The notes under the pieces are model-generated. The model was not told the DNA's origin. It was given only the letters and a program-made list of their open reading frames with translations, and searched no databases. From Nymphaea colorata (taxonomy: Eukaryota > Streptophyta > Magnoliopsida > Nymphaeales > Nymphaeaceae), in the NCBI RefSeq assembly GCF_008831285.2, contig NC_045141.1, positions 7,303,353 through 7,367,352 on the forward strand: a DNA stretch of 64,000 nt, read 5' to 3'. Below are positions 18,101 through 29,663 of this stretch, piece by piece; the stretch's first letter is position 1, and every line of letters starts with the position of its first letter. Both the position numbers and the translations under genes were made by a program.

Positions 18101-19136
18101 ATGGATTGGTGGACATTTATTGGACTATGTCAATGGAGATGCACCAGGCTTAGGGTATTCAACCATTGATCTTCAACATGAATGTTGTAAATCAACCACC
18201 GTTCAGGTTAATAGAACTGTGGGCACACAAGTCTTCTTCTTTGTTGGTTTGCTTCAATTGCTTAGAAGCCTTAAATATGAACCCTGCTTCATTGCGTATG
18301 TTACCCTAATCTCTTTTTCTTGCATGTACAGCCAAAGACAGATACTATGGAAATGTTCAGGGAAAGGCCAATTGTCCAAATGCTTCCGGCACAAATTTGA
18401 AGATGGAAGCAACTTCTCCTCTATTAGTGACAAACAATCAAACATGGTGATGGTATCTAGCTAACCAATTTTCTTATTTTGTATTTCTTCCTCTTTCACT
18501 TCCCTGAGTTAGCTAATCTGCTTTTTCATTTTCTTGTGTTAGTCTGCATCCATCTTACAATAATAACAAGAAAGTCCATATGTGGCTGTGCAAAGCGGAA
18601 GTGTGGTGTGAGAAATTTTGAAAAAAAAGATACATTGATACAATTTATTTACCATGTCTGGCTTCTGCTTTTTTATTACATACCCCTGTTATCACCCTTG
18701 TCTTTTTCCATTTTGGTACATATACACTAATTAACTCCTTCTCTTTGAATTAGAGAGTTGGGCCTCTTTTGGTATATGCTTCATGACGCCTCCATCATTG
18801 TGCCGAAGTAAGCAGCAAGCAATAGAAGATGCTAACACTATTTGGTATTATGGACAAGGCAGATGATTGACAATCGGTACTAAGTAGAAAAATGTGTCAA
18901 TGATTATCAATAACACATCATCATCACAATCAGTGGCAGAACTTCTTTTTCAATCTCTAAGTAAAAGTTAATCTTGGATACTAACTTTTATTTTGCAATT
19001 TATATATGTAGGAGGCCATAAATTATTGCTGCATTGTAGACTACCACTAATGCTCATGTAGAGTGTAGAGGTTGTTTTCTAGGCACAAATCTTTAATTTC
19101 TTTGCCATCCATTCCAGCATCTAGCGATTTGAACCC
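15138..19136. other. No gene recognised
   Basis: Intergenic sequence upstream of the bHLH gene. The patch at about 16330-16640 is GC-richer and resembles decayed retroelement sequence, but no domain supports a class. Frames at 16368-16798, 17107-17587 and 18120-18730 show no recognisable protein family. Confidence 0.45.
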
Positions 19137-19252
<116 letters not shown>

Positions 19253-19559
19253 CATTTGAACTATTGTAGCCATTAAGTGAAAGAAACAAGAGGAGACATG
19301 AAAAGTGAAATTGTCCACATTGTATAAGCACAAAAAACTTTCATGCAAAATTAATACATCTGGTAAAGTACATGGTCATAACCAGTATGATTTATCTTCT
19401 GAAATAATGGCATTATCAATTCTTATGTAATGCTAGCCACTGGATGATGAGACATCGATATCAATTGTATATTTTTTTAAACTCATAAAAATGACCATTA
19501 ATCCCTATTGTATCTCTAGATCTTTCTCCACTGTTTGTTGTGTTACTTTTGCTGTTGAT

Positions 19560-19678
19560 GTTGCTTACTATAGTACAACACATTACTGGTTGGGTCCATC
19601 CTTGTGCGGCAATCTTTGGCAAATTCTTCTCAATTCATTTATAATTCTTGACTTGAATTCTATTTGCATTTCTTTATA
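19560..19678 (+). repeat. End of the 5' LTR, element B (partial)
   Basis: The final stretch is collinear with the end of the putative 3' LTR (22640-22738), sharing a TTCATTTATAATTCTTGA-like core. The rest of the 5' LTR is too diverged to delimit, and the microsatellite at 19137-19252 lies close to where its start would be expected. Confidence 0.5.
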
Positions 19679-19679
19679 T

Positions 19680-19691
19680 TGATATCAGAGC
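19680..19691 (+). other. Primer binding site, element B
   Basis: Reads TGATATCAGAGC, one mismatch from TGGTATCAGAGC, the sequence complementary to the 3' end of initiator methionine tRNA used by many plant LTR retrotransposons. It directly follows the LTR end. Confidence 0.75.
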
Positions 19692-19789
19692 CGAGTTCCT
19701 CGCACTGGGATGAGGTGTGCTAGAACCCACATAAATTACATGCATGTGCATGCATGTAGATCACACATGCATGAAACTTGTCTAGGACA

Positions 19790-20200
19790 TGTTGACCCCT
19801 TTTTCTTTCTTCTTTTTTTTTCTTTTTGAGATCCATCAAGACCAGAAGAGTACAATACTGGCTGGGTTACTAAAAAAAGATTTCCAAAATATGGTGGCGC
19901 TATTCAGCGTGAATAAGAAGACGCTAATAGTTTATGTCGAAGGGACGCGATGCATGGGCCACTGGTCATCAATGAGCAGCAAGATCTCTTCTTCTTTTTT
20001 TTTTTTTTCTGACCATCGACGGGCGGCTGATGGCTGCCCAAACCTTTCAGTGAAGAGGGATGAGCACCACAAGCCAGCACTTTCCATGAGGAAGCAACGA
20101 GCACCACCAGCGGCTGCTCATCGACCAAAAAGAACAGGAGGGCAGGGCGCGCCGGGGGGGCAATCGATGCCCTCGGCATCGGACTGCTGATCCTTCCTCA
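19790..20200 (+). other. Leader of element B with T-run and GC-rich insert
   Basis: Between the primer site and gag there are T-rich runs (about 19800-19820 and 19990-20010) followed by about 170 bp of GC-rich sequence (20015-20185). The frames here (133 codons plus, 91 codons minus) overlap on opposite strands and carry no domain, so I treat them as non-coding leader. Element A has the same layout of homopolymer followed by GC-rich segment. Confidence 0.45.
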
Positions 20201-20275
20201 GTGTAAGGGAACCATATAGATATAAAAATAGTTTGAAGCATGCTAAACTTGATTTACCCTTGTGTGTCCAAAAAC

Positions 20276-21110
20276 ATGGCACCACCTAGCAAGCCTCTGT
20301 TAGACTTATCCAAATTTGAGAAATTCGATTATGACAAATATGATATGGCATCGTAAAATACACCTTATAGAAGAGGCTGAAGATCTGGAGGCCTTAGAAC
20401 ATGTGAAAATTACTAAAAATACCAACGAAATGCAAAGCCAGAAAGACATTAAGACCTATGAAAAATAGAAGTGCATTAATAGTGTAGCCAGAGTCAGATA
20501 ATCTGTTCAATACAAATCGACTTCGTTGTCAGTTTGAGTAATATGAGACTGTTTATCAGATGTGGCTGGTATTAAAAGATAAGTATGGTGGAACATCTGT
20601 GTTCAAACTTAGAAAATTGTCTATCAGGTTCGACTCTTATAGGAAATCCCTGCAGTATAAAATGAGTCAAACATCTTGGGATATGGCTGATATAATTTGT
20701 GAATTAAAATCTGCTGGATATAATCTGACTGATGAACAACAAGTGCAATCAGCAATTAGATCATTGTGTCATAGTTGGGAAAATATAAGAATCAATAAAA
20801 TACACAATGTCAAGACATTTGATGACATTTTACACTACCTAGAATTGGAATATGAGCACCTCAATACAGCCATGACCAGCAGTCAAGCACTTTTTTGGTA
20901 GAATTCTCAATAGATGCCCTAATTGTAAGAACAAGAGGGGATTTGAAAAGAAATAGTTGAACAGGCCTCAGAGCAAGGGGCAAGTTAGAGTATGTAGAAC
21001 AAGAAACTCATACATAGATAAGGAAAGTGTGGTGGGAAGATAGACAAAGTATCAATAAAATGCTTCAAATGTTGAAAGCTGGGTAATTTTGCTCATGCAT
21101 GTGCTGACCA
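20276..21110 (+). pseudogene. Copia gag (UBN2 domain and zinc knuckle), element B
   Basis: The ATG at 20276 opens a gag N-terminus (MAPPSKPLLDLSKFEKFDYD) that soon meets stops. The frame at 20560-20901 is a clear UBN2 gag domain with the KYGGTSV and LTDEQQVQSAIRSL signatures that build the nucleocapsid particle in intact elements. At 21061-21102 a CCHC knuckle remains (CFKC...HAC spacing), but a stop codon follows the second cysteine and the expected histidine is asparagine. Several stops and frameshifts make it non-functional. Confidence 0.8.
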
Positions 21111-21159
21111 AATAAGGTACATGTTACTAGAAAATTTCATTGTTATGATTCCAGCAGTA

Positions 21160-21615
21160 CATTGATTGTTGAATCTTATCCTTCAGGGATTATAGAGTCA
21201 TGAACAACAAACCATGTGACTAAAACTATAGCTTTTATGTCAAGTGCCAGATAGTTTCTACTAGAGTGGAATGATTATTCTTGGGGAGTAGCCACAAGAT
21301 TGAAGTCAAAGGAATTGGTACTTGCAAATTGGATTTGTGGGGAGAAAGAATTTTATACCTATGTGACGTACTGCATGTTCCAGATATTTGCAAGCATCTT
21401 GTTTATCTTTTTGTTCTTTTTAACTTAACTATAGACTTGAATTTTAAAAGTCTGTTGTAAAGTTTTGCTGAGAAAGCCTTAGTATGTTCTAATATAGAAA
21501 TCAATGGTTTCTTTGTGTTAGATGTTATACCTGACTGCATGTATATGTATGATAATAGTTTTACCCTTGATTCAATAGTAAATATTGAACATAATATAAG
21601 ATCTCACTCTTAAAT
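21160..21615 (+). pseudogene. Copia protease and pre-integrase remnant, element B
   Basis: The protease motif that is DSGAT-N-H-V-T in intact elements is seen here with a stop where the glycine should be and with the TNHVT part retained. The downstream stretch reads KIEVKGIGTCKLDLWGE and LCDVLHVPDI in one frame, the usual continuation of a Copia protease. The coding trace ends near 21600, before any integrase core. Confidence 0.65.
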
Positions 21616-21679
21616 GCTCAGCTTTATTAATGTAGAAGGATTTAATATGTTGAGACTCGGGAAGATTGAATTTGATTTA

Positions 21680-21844
<165 letters not shown>

Positions 21845-21849
<5 letters not shown>

Positions 21850-21917
21850 CTAGATGGTGAGAGTCCAGTAGCTGAAAGCATCACTGGCTTAAACTCTGAC
21901 CCGAGTAGCATGGGGCA
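21845..21917 (+). pseudogene. rrn23: Plastid rrn23 fragment, 5' part
   Basis: The run GCACCCTAGATGGTGAGAG, then GTCCAGTAGCTGAAAGCATC and CTGACCCGAGTAGCATGGGG, matches the 5' third of plastid 23S rRNA as I know it, with mostly transition changes. In the plastid gene this segment lies well upstream of the piece it is joined to, so the order is inverted along the gene while the strand is the same. Confidence 0.85.
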
Positions 21918-22002
21918 TAGCTTGTTACATGGGTCATGAGTAGGAGCTTAGCTTCCATCTGCACATGCGCCCTTGGATTGCTGTTGCGTATTCAGCTCCT
22001 GT
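21918..22002 (+). pseudogene. psbA: Plastid psbA fragment
   Basis: Translated on the plus strand this gives ACYMG, an in-frame stop, then ELSF and MRPWIAVAYSAPV, the recognisable fourth-helix region of the photosystem II D1 protein. It begins directly after the rrn23 piece. It is a short nuclear scrap with no start and no function. Sequence after 22002 is not psbA; it may hold further organelle pieces that I could not name. Confidence 0.85.
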
Positions 22003-22324
22003 ATGCTTTGGAAGAAGCTTGTACAGTTTGGGAAGGGGTTTTGATTGATTAAAAAGAAGAATCTACTTCAACCGATATGCCCTTAGGGAACATTTGTGCA
22101 TCTGTAATGAAAATGACATTAGTGGGAATATAAATACTGCAAACAACCTCTGCATAAGGGCTATACATTTTATCATTTTTATAGGTGCAATGTATTGTAT
22201 GATCCTAATCATTATCCAATATCTTTTCATTGATTCATGCTCGCATGATCACATGGTTTATTTGTTAGTATGTATATAAGAAATGCACATAGTATTTTTG
22301 TCACCATGTACGAGTGGAAGAATA

Positions 22325-22738
22325 TTAAAAATTGGATTTTGGTCCACCCACGATGGGAAAAGGGATCTGATTTGTTTTTACTAGATTTAAATTTGAATTT
22401 TTCCTAGATGTTATGTTTGGATGGGCAGAGGGAGTAGTTTCAGAAACCATCCCTTCCCTCTTCTAAGGATGCTAGTTATTGTAGAACCCTATAAATCGAG
22501 ACCGAAATTTGAGTTCAGACACAAAAAAAAAAAATTAGCTCCTATTTTTCATGAAGTAATCAGAAAAAATGTGCATTGTCTCCCTCTTTCAAGCATATTT
22601 CTGGAAATATATGCGTATCAGATTATGTGAGAATCGTCACCCTGTCGTTCCCATCCTTAAATGATTAGGTGATCTTAGGCAAATTTCTTTTCCATTCATG
22701 TATAATTTTGATTTGAATTATATTTAAATTTCGTTACA
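22325..22738 (+). repeat. Putative 3' LTR, element B
   Basis: A weak polypurine stretch (GAGTGGAAGAA near 22312) precedes a segment whose start resembles common Copia LTR starts (ATTGGATTTTGGTCCACC at about 22333) and whose end matches the sequence before the element B primer site. The borders are approximate because no target duplication was found. Confidence 0.5.
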
Positions 22739-24038
22739 ATCATAAATGCCACACCAATCAACACGATGGGGGAATTCCCCTTCCATTAATAAGGAAAGAA
22801 GGGCTTACGTACAAAGAATAAAAGAACATCAACGCAGACCTAGGTCGCATTCATGACCTACAACCATCCTGCTCAACGAGCAGAGGAATCACATCTAAGG
22901 GTAGGTATCCATTTGAAACTATTAGTCTACCAAAATCGGAAATACAATTGCTGTAATCATGCTGAACAAAGTAACTCTTTTTTATCAGCTCTCTCAACAG
23001 AAACTTCCGTCGAGCACAATTAGATCTGATCTCTACTAGAAGGCACCCGTTAGACACTTCCTGGAACATGGCTTTCAGTACAAAACTCAAAATCTCAGCT
23101 GAAGCAACTTACCGCCAAGCCTGCTAACCTTACAACCATGCCAGTAAACCACAGCACCCAGCACATACACAATCCCCTTCATTCACCATTGAAGCTAGCT
23201 ATCTCGACATAGAATCCTTCTCTGCTGTTGATTTTTCAAAGTGGGCTAAATATCGTCGTCTGAAGCCAAAGCTTTATAACCTATAGAACAGCATCTGACC
23301 TCTCCTGCTTAAGCTGAGTTAATAATAACCTGACAGTAGGGATGCCAGACCTCCCTCTTAGCAACAAGGCCAGCCTCTTAATCCCTTTACAGTGGCTACA
23401 TGAATTGGGTTCTTCATAGTGGTAAATTGTAATCATGGAAAAATATTGTCTGGGCTTGCATTAGTTGCATGCCTACGTGTTACCTTTTATATTTTTATTT
23501 ATGCCCTTTGTTTCTCTTCTATAAAGAAAAGACAAATGTCATACTATAAACATGGAACTATAGCTTGACTCCATATCAAATCTATATAGGGCCAGAATTA
23601 GTTAGCGAATTAATGCTTCAAAGTTGAATTTCTTATATTACAAAGGATCTGGCATTGTTTAAAAGAATTAGAAGAAACAGACCTAATTTCTATCATTAGA
23701 TGCTTACAAGTTCAAAGAGGATCACCAACAGTACAAAGTCAGTATGTTACCATCAGTGTGCTATAAATGTCATAAAAATCACATTCAATGGAGGAATTTT
23801 CATAAAATGGTTCACAAGCTGCAGGCTTTGAGTGCTTCAGAAAGAAGTAATGGCATTTTGTCACTGTTGCAGAAATCTAGAGAGTAGGTTGAGAGAGAAT
23901 ACTAGCATTTTCAGTGCAATTGCAGTCCTTGCACTAGAAAAAACGCTACTACATTGGCACTAGCAAACCCTACTAGTTGTGGCATTGAATTCTGTGGTAG
24001 TAGAGCTTTAGTGGCATGCATATACTGCCACCAAAGAT
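22739..24038. other. No gene recognised
   Basis: The minus-strand frame at 22851-23090 (79 codons) reads like real protein in composition but no family was recognised, so it is left unassigned. The remainder is intergenic AT-rich DNA between two Copia elements. Confidence 0.4.
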
Positions 24039-24043
24039 ATTTT
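24039..24043. repeat. Target site duplication, left (ATTTT), element A
   Basis: Repeated exactly at 30153-30157, directly outside the two LTRs; the 5-bp size is standard for LTR retrotransposon integration. Confidence 0.9.
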
Positions 24044-24519
24044 TGTAAGATCATTTGGTGGGCCGGCATATGTCTATGAGGAATTTCAGACATTATGGCT
24101 GTCTTAACGTAAATATCCGCTTAAGTGATTGCATTTTGAGATATTACGTCATTTTAGATGGTATGGGGTAATTTTGAAATGTATAGATACCAGTACGAAA
24201 TTACGGACTCTTTGATGGGTGAAATCCATAATGGTCCTTATTATAAAATGGTAGTGGTCCCTGGGGTCGTGCAAGGGTTGCCTGAAACATTGGTTTCTAG
24301 AGTTTTCCTCTTCCCCATCTAAGAGAGACCTCAAGCGCGCCGCACGTACCCTGGAAGACCCTACTGCGATCTTCCCGTGCACCAGTTCAGATGGATTCAG
24401 GTACGCTTCCGCTTTCAGTTTAAGGTTTCGTTTATTTCAATGATTTAGCATGAGCATGATCCTGTTTTAGGGTATATACGTTTGGTTTTGTATATGCGTT
24501 ATGGGGAGAAATCCCAACA
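24044..24519 (+). repeat. 5' LTR, element A
   Basis: 476 bp from TG to CA, the same length as the 3' LTR at 29677-30152. In intact relatives the LTR supplies promoter and polyadenylation signals. A TATAAAATG-like motif lies within it near 24241. Confidence 0.95.
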
Positions 24520-24521
24520 TT

Positions 24522-24533
24522 TGGTATCAGAGC
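24522..24533 (+). other. Primer binding site, element A
   Basis: TGGTATCAGAGC, a perfect match to the usual initiator methionine tRNA primer site, two bases after the LTR end. Confidence 0.92.
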
Positions 24534-24606
24534 CTTTGTTCTTCGTTAAATCGTTGATCTTTTGGCGTTCTTCCCATTTGAGTGTTCCTGTTCTTCGGCT
24601 GCAAGT

Positions 24607-25380
24607 TTTCAAAAAAAAAAAAAAAACTGGACAGGGGGCGACGGCCTCCATCGCGTAGGCGATGGAAGCCGTCGGCTTCCGTCGCAACCGGAGAAAGGGA
24701 CAAAGGGAGCGGAAACGGCCGGCGAGGTCGCTGTCGCCGGAAGGGGCGGTGTGACCCGCCGGCTGTTGAGCCTCGGTCGTGGACGACAGAAGCCGTCGGG
24801 CTCCTGTCGCAGCCACGAAAGAAGAAGAAGACACAAAAGGAAGGAAACGGGGACGGCAGGGAGGGGCGACGGAGGAGCACCGGCTGGCGATAGGGGCAGA
24901 GGCCGGGGCCGGCCTTTATGGCGGCACGGCGGGCTGCGACCGTCGGTTCGGGCGACAGCCGGTGCCCACCCACCTCCGTCCGGCTCGTTTCCTTTATTTC
25001 GTTTTTTCTCAAAGAACTGCAAATAGGGCAGAATGACGATGTGGGGAAACCGGCCAGAATCGGTCGGTTTCCGTTGGGCGTTGGCCTGCTATCGTGGCAG
25101 CCGACGTCCGGCGACGCCAGCGGCCACCCACGGTGATGGGTGGCCTGCCGGTGGAGCTTCACCGCCCGCCTGCCGTTCGGCAGGCGAGCGGTGGAGGCAA
25201 CGCCCGCGAGCGATCGCGCGGTCGGGCGGGCGGGCGGACCGGGTCGGTTCTCGACAGACCCGATCCGGATCCATCGTGATTTAAGAAAAAAAAAAAAATA
25301 TTTGCCGCCGCCCGCTCGAGCGCGTTTATGTTAATTTTTCGGACCGGGTCGGGTCTCGTCAAACCCGACCCGTATCCATT
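24607..25380 (+). other. GC-rich leader block of element A
   Basis: A run of A (about 24609-24625) is followed by about 750 bp of strongly GC-rich DNA in an otherwise AT-rich element. It contains a degenerate duplication of about 120 bp (GAAGCCGTCGG at about 24666 and again at about 24788) and a second direct repeat of about 50 bp (CGGACCGGGTCGG at about 25235 and about 25340). At least ten overlapping frames on both strands cross it, the longest 211 codons, which is what GC-rich non-coding DNA produces. I see no protein domain and do not call a gene. Confidence 0.6.
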
Positions 25381-25395
25381 TGGTTTAAGTTATGT

Positions 25396-25960
25396 AAATC
25401 GGTTCATTTTTTAAACCGGTTTTGGAAAAGACTCGAACCGGTTCATTCGGTTTCAGACCGGTTCAATACGATTCAGAACCGATTCGGTCCGATTCAGACC
25501 GGTTCGGACCTTCTAGGGACCGGTTCGGACCTTTTAAACCCGATTCAGACCATTTTTGGGACCGGTTCATTCAGTTTTAGAACCGATTCAGGGCTTTGAG
25601 AACTGGTTCATTCAGTTTTGGAACCGATTCTAGCATTTCAGAACCGATTAAGTTGATTTTCGAACCAATTCGGGCATTTTCAGACCGGTTCACTTGATAT
25701 TTAGACCGATTCAGGGCTTTTCAGACCGGTTCATTGAGTTCTGGAACCGTTTTTGGGCCAATTTTAACCGGTTCAGTGGGTTTTAGAACCGATACGGTCT
25801 ATTTTTGACCGGTACGTCTAATTTTTAGACTGGTTAAGCCCTATGTAGGGGTATGTGGGTGTTCTAATTGTGGTTTAAGAACGATACGGGCCATTTTAAG
25901 GCCGATTTAGTAGTTCTTGACCCTCTTAAGCACGATTATGATACCGGTTTATAAATTTTG
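25396..25960 (+). repeat. Degenerate ~21-bp tandem repeat array (ACCGGTTC core)
   Basis: Successive units of 20-22 bp each start with GAACCGATTC, GACCGGTTCA or a close variant followed by a T-rich spacer such as AGGGCTTTTCA. More than twenty units can be followed to about 25840, with weaker ones to about 25960. The core AACCGGTT is palindromic. A 21-bp period equals two helical turns, so the cores would lie on one face of the DNA. The units are too diverged to be a recent satellite expansion. Protein coding is unlikely because unit length varies between 20 and 22. Confidence 0.85.
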
Positions 25961-26600
25961 GACTCTTTTGGGCCCATTTCATTGAATCATTTTGGTTTTG
26001 GATTTAATGTAGGGCATACGTGTATGTAATTTGGTTTATGCATCAAGTTTTGGATTCATGTAAGGCAATTTTGTATGTGTCACATCATTGAATCATTTGG
26101 TTTTAGATTCAATGAATGACAATTTTATATGTAATTTTTTTTTTAATTCATGTATCATGTTTTGCATGTTATTAAAATTGTGTATGTGCTTTAGATGAAT
26201 GTTTGGATTATGAATTTGATCTTTGGCCATGTCTGTTGTTTCAAATGAGTAAGTTTGTATTTTATGTCGCCAAAGTGACCTCTGTTGTACGAATTTGCTT
26301 GTTTTAAACATTAGATGATAGTATACTTGATCCATGCGGACAATGATCAGCCCAAAGGAGGATTGTTGTTTGGTCAGGTTTAAGTATACAGGGCAATGAA
26401 TATGTGATAATTTTTCAGGTTTCCATGTGAATAGCGAGTCAATCCAAAGATAGGCTCGTTGTTTGACAGGGTTAATTATCTATATTCATTGTTGATCAAG
26501 AATACCACTTGCAGTTAGTATTTCAATACAAAGATTGGATATTAATGTTGCACCGGTACCTTGTGATGGGATTCAGGCCATTGTATTTAAATTCATTTAT
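25961..26600 (+). other. AT-rich leader of element A before gag
   Basis: About 640 bp with no coding frame. It separates the repeat array from the gag remnant, where the N-terminal gag domain would be expected. No UBN2 domain is visible here, so it was lost or is unrecognisable. Confidence 0.5.
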
Positions 26601-26692
26601 ATTTGTTATTTCATCTTTGTACATGTATTGATTGTGAGCATGTTTGGTATTTTTGGTTTGTTCTTTATATAGTGAGTTCTGCTTCCATGATA

Positions 26693-26992
26693 TTTGCAAA
26701 TTTGAATACTATTACTGAGTTAAATGATTCGATTTTTTCAAGTAAGAAAAGAAAGACTGTTAATGAAGTTGCAGTTGACCAATCATCCGTTAAGAAACAG
26801 AAGAAGCATAAGGAAGGCCTATTAGGCTGCTTCTTTTGCAAGGGTGAAGGTCATATGAAGGAGGATTGTACTGAGTATCACGCATGGCGTGAAATGAAAT
26901 GTACACTTTTCACTTTGGTTTGTTCTGAGGTTAATTTAACTTCAGTACCCAAAAACACTTCGTGGGTAAATTCGGTGTTACTACTCACATAG
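26693..26992 (+). pseudogene. Copia gag C-terminus with zinc knuckle, element A
   Basis: The frame contains a Lys-rich stretch (KKQKKHKE) and an intact CCHC knuckle (CFFCKGEGHMKEDC), the RNA-binding nucleocapsid motif of Copia gag. The 5' part of the open frame, upstream of about 26693, is not gag-like. The frame runs out of register at the protease motif. Confidence 0.8.
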
Positions 26993-27348
26993 TGTTTATG
27001 CAAGACTGCTTAAATTGTCGAACGCCAATTGATGCTGAAAGATTCATCTATGTGGGTGATGACAAGAAGGCGAAGGTTGAAGCCATAGCAGATTTTTGGT
27101 TATTGTTAAAGACTGGTTGCTATTTGAATTTGACAGAAACTTATGTGGTACCGTCTTTTAGATGGAATTTGGTTCCTATTTCCTCATTGAACAAGTTTGG
27201 TGGAGGAAGTAAATTTAAGTTGCTTCTGTATTCAAATTTGATTGTCACTGATTCTTTGTCTAGTAGCGATAACCTTTATTTGCTTGATACGGTTGCTTCC
27301 TATAATGAAATCTTGCATGTTACGTTTAGTGGTACTAAAAGAAATTAG
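26955..27348 (+). pseudogene. Copia protease remnant, element A
   Basis: The region around 26960-26985 aligns with the aspartic protease motif of Copia elements, but the catalytic Asp codon is changed (W-V-N-S) and a small deletion shifts the frame so that TTHI is read in the next frame. The downstream IDAERFIYVGD and TETYVVPSFRWNLVPISSL stretches are typical of this region. The protease cannot be active. Confidence 0.8.
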
Positions 27349-27540
27349 CCAAAGAGAATTCTACTATGTTATGGCATTGGCGCTTAGGACATATCTTTGA
27401 AAAGAGAATATAAAGGCTCATGTCAAAAGGAATTCTGGAGTCTCTTGATTTTACAGACTTTAGTGTTTGCATTGAATGTATAAAGGGAAAATGAACAAAC
27501 ATTAAGGGGTTATAAGTTTTATAATCCATTTAGTAAGTCT
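27340..27540 (+). pseudogene. Pre-integrase domain followed by integrase deletion, element A
   Basis: A pre-integrase signature (LWHWRLGHI) is followed by several stops. Within about 180 bp the sequence then passes directly to the acidic linker that lies after integrase in relatives (27540-27800). The His2-Cys2 and DDE core of integrase is therefore deleted. Confidence 0.75.
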
Positions 27541-28560
27541 TTCTTTGAAAAGAGAAATGCCTATTTCTTTGAGGATATTGAGTTTGAGGAGGTAATCAAG
27601 TTAGAAGCATTGCCTTTGAAGAGGGACCTGAGTCCACTCTATTCAGAAGAAGGCAATGATGTCGATCTTCATACTGAAGAACAAACTCAACAACCTCAAG
27701 AAAATCAAGTAGAGGTGCCACTGAGGAGATCCACTAGAGAGAGGAGAAATACAATTTCAAATGATTTTGTCTATCTCCAAGAACATGATGTTGATATGGC
27801 CTAAATGGAGGATGATCCTGTCAACCTCCAGCAAACAATAAAGAGTTCTAAATCTCTTGAGTGGATGAATGCCATGAATGAGGAAATAAAGTCCATGATG
27901 GATAATGACGTATGGGAAGTTGTTCCCTTGCCTGAAGGTGTGAAACCCATTGGTTGTAAATGGATATTTAAAACCAAGAGGGATTCATTAGGTAATATCG
28001 AAAGGTATAAGGTACATCTTGTCGCTAAGGACTTTACTCAAAAGGAATGCATTGATTATACAGAGACTTTCTCTCCAGTTTCGTTGAAAGACTCTTTCAG
28101 GACTATAATGGCACTTGTAGCTCATTTTGACTTAGAGCTGCATTAGATGGATGTTAAGACAGTGTTTCTAAATAGAGACATTGATGAAACGATATATATG
28201 GTGCAACCAGAAAACTTTGTTTCAGGAAATGCAAAGAAAATGGTCTGCAAACTCAAGAAATCCATCTATGGGCTAAAGTAAGCTTTCCGTTAGTGGTATT
28301 ACAAGTTTCATCAAGTTATAGTTTCATTTGGTTTCGAAACTAATATGGTTGAAAAATGTGTATACCAAAACTTCAGTGGGGCAAGTTTATCTTTCTGGTT
28401 TTATATGTCAATGATATATTGGTGACAAGTAATGATGTGGGCATATTGCATGAAACTAAGAATTTTTTGTCAACACAATTTGACATGAAAGATCTTGGTT
28501 GTGCATCTTTTGTATTGGGGATCTAAATATTTCGAGATCGTTCTCAAGGTATTCTTGGAT
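27541..28560 (+). pseudogene. Copia reverse transcriptase, element A
   Basis: After a Gln/Glu-rich linker with RRSTRERR, the frame at 27805-28146 gives EWMNAMNEEIKSM, PIGCKWIFKTKRD and DYTETFSPVSLKDSFR, the fingers and palm of a Copia reverse transcriptase. A stop interrupts it at 28144, others occur near 28280, and the active-site motif near 28405 reads YVND instead of YVDD. The polymerase is dead. Confidence 0.9.
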
Positions 28561-29282
28561 TATCACAAAAGACATACATTGATAAGGTGCTTCAGCGATA
28601 TGGCATGAAGGATTGTAACCCAGGAGATACTCCAGTTGCTAAAGGAGACAAGTTTTGTCTCAAACCAACAGTGCCCTAAAAGTGAAATCGAATCTAAGGA
28701 AATTGAAAGGATTCCCTATTCGTTTGTTGTGGGAAGCCTTATGTATGCTCAGGTTTGTACTCGTCCGGATATTGCTTTTATCATTGGAATGTTAGGCAGA
28801 TACTTAAGTGATCCTGGTATGGGTCATTGGAAAGCAGCCAAAAGAGTTTTGAGGTACTTAAAAAGAACATAAGATTTTATGCTTATATACAGGAAGTCAG
28901 ACCAGTGGGAGATCATTGGGTATTCAAATTCTGACTTTGCTGGGTGCCAAGATAATGACATCCAATCAGGTTTTGTGATTGCAGAATTTTGATACAAGGC
29001 TGCGCATTTTGTATGGTATAGAAAGACCACTAAGGTTGTTGTGTGACAATAATTCAGCAGTCATGTACTCTTATAACAGCCACAGTTTGTCAAAGTTGAA
29101 GCACATTGACATTAAGTTTTTTGGTTGTTAAAGAGGGGATACAGAATGGTCAGGTGTCTTTAGAGCATATTGGGACAAACTCTATGATTTGCGGATCCGC
29201 TTGCCAAGGGTTTAACACATAAGGTCTTTCACGAACATGTTGTTCGTATGAGGATGTTATCCTTGGATGATGTGCTGGTTTA
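28561..29282 (+). pseudogene. Copia RNase H region, element A
   Basis: Includes YSFVVGSLMYAQVCTRPDIA and GMGHWKAAKRVLRYLKRT (28700-28872), the conserved connection to RNase H, then GYSNSDFAGCQDND near 28917. Stops and frameshifts follow. The coding trace ends shortly before the polypurine tract. Confidence 0.85.
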
Positions 29283-29663
29283 GTGGGAGTTTGTATTTTG
29301 TTTGCTCTAATGTATGGACACATATTCAGTTTTCTGCAGAATAAAGTTTAAAGTTCTTTGGTTCCATTCTGTGTTTATGTTTTGATCTCCATAAGGTTTT
29401 AAAGTTGGACCAGTTGAGAATAGACATGTTGTAATCACATTACATGTAATTCTCATGCTATACATCCATATTAGATATATGTCATTGGTTATGTTAACAT
29501 TTGTGATCATTGAAGGTTTAGCTAATTTTGATATAGCGAAAGCCGCTTTGGTTCTATGTTGATATGATCATGGACGAGATTGGTGAAATGACGATTAATA
29601 AGATAGCAGTTATGAGCTCTTAAGGTTTTGTGTAATGTCTGAATGTATTAAGACATATTTGGC

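Noticed and set aside
24527-25162. 211-codon minus-strand frame and several overlapping frames on both strands
   Set aside because: They lie in the GC-rich leader of a Copia element, overlap in up to five frames, have low-complexity Arg/Pro/Ser composition and show no domain.
25396-25960. CRISPR-like array interpretation of the 21-bp repeats
   Set aside because: Repeats are too short and degenerate, spacers are not unique sequences of fixed size, and the setting is a plant retrotransposon.
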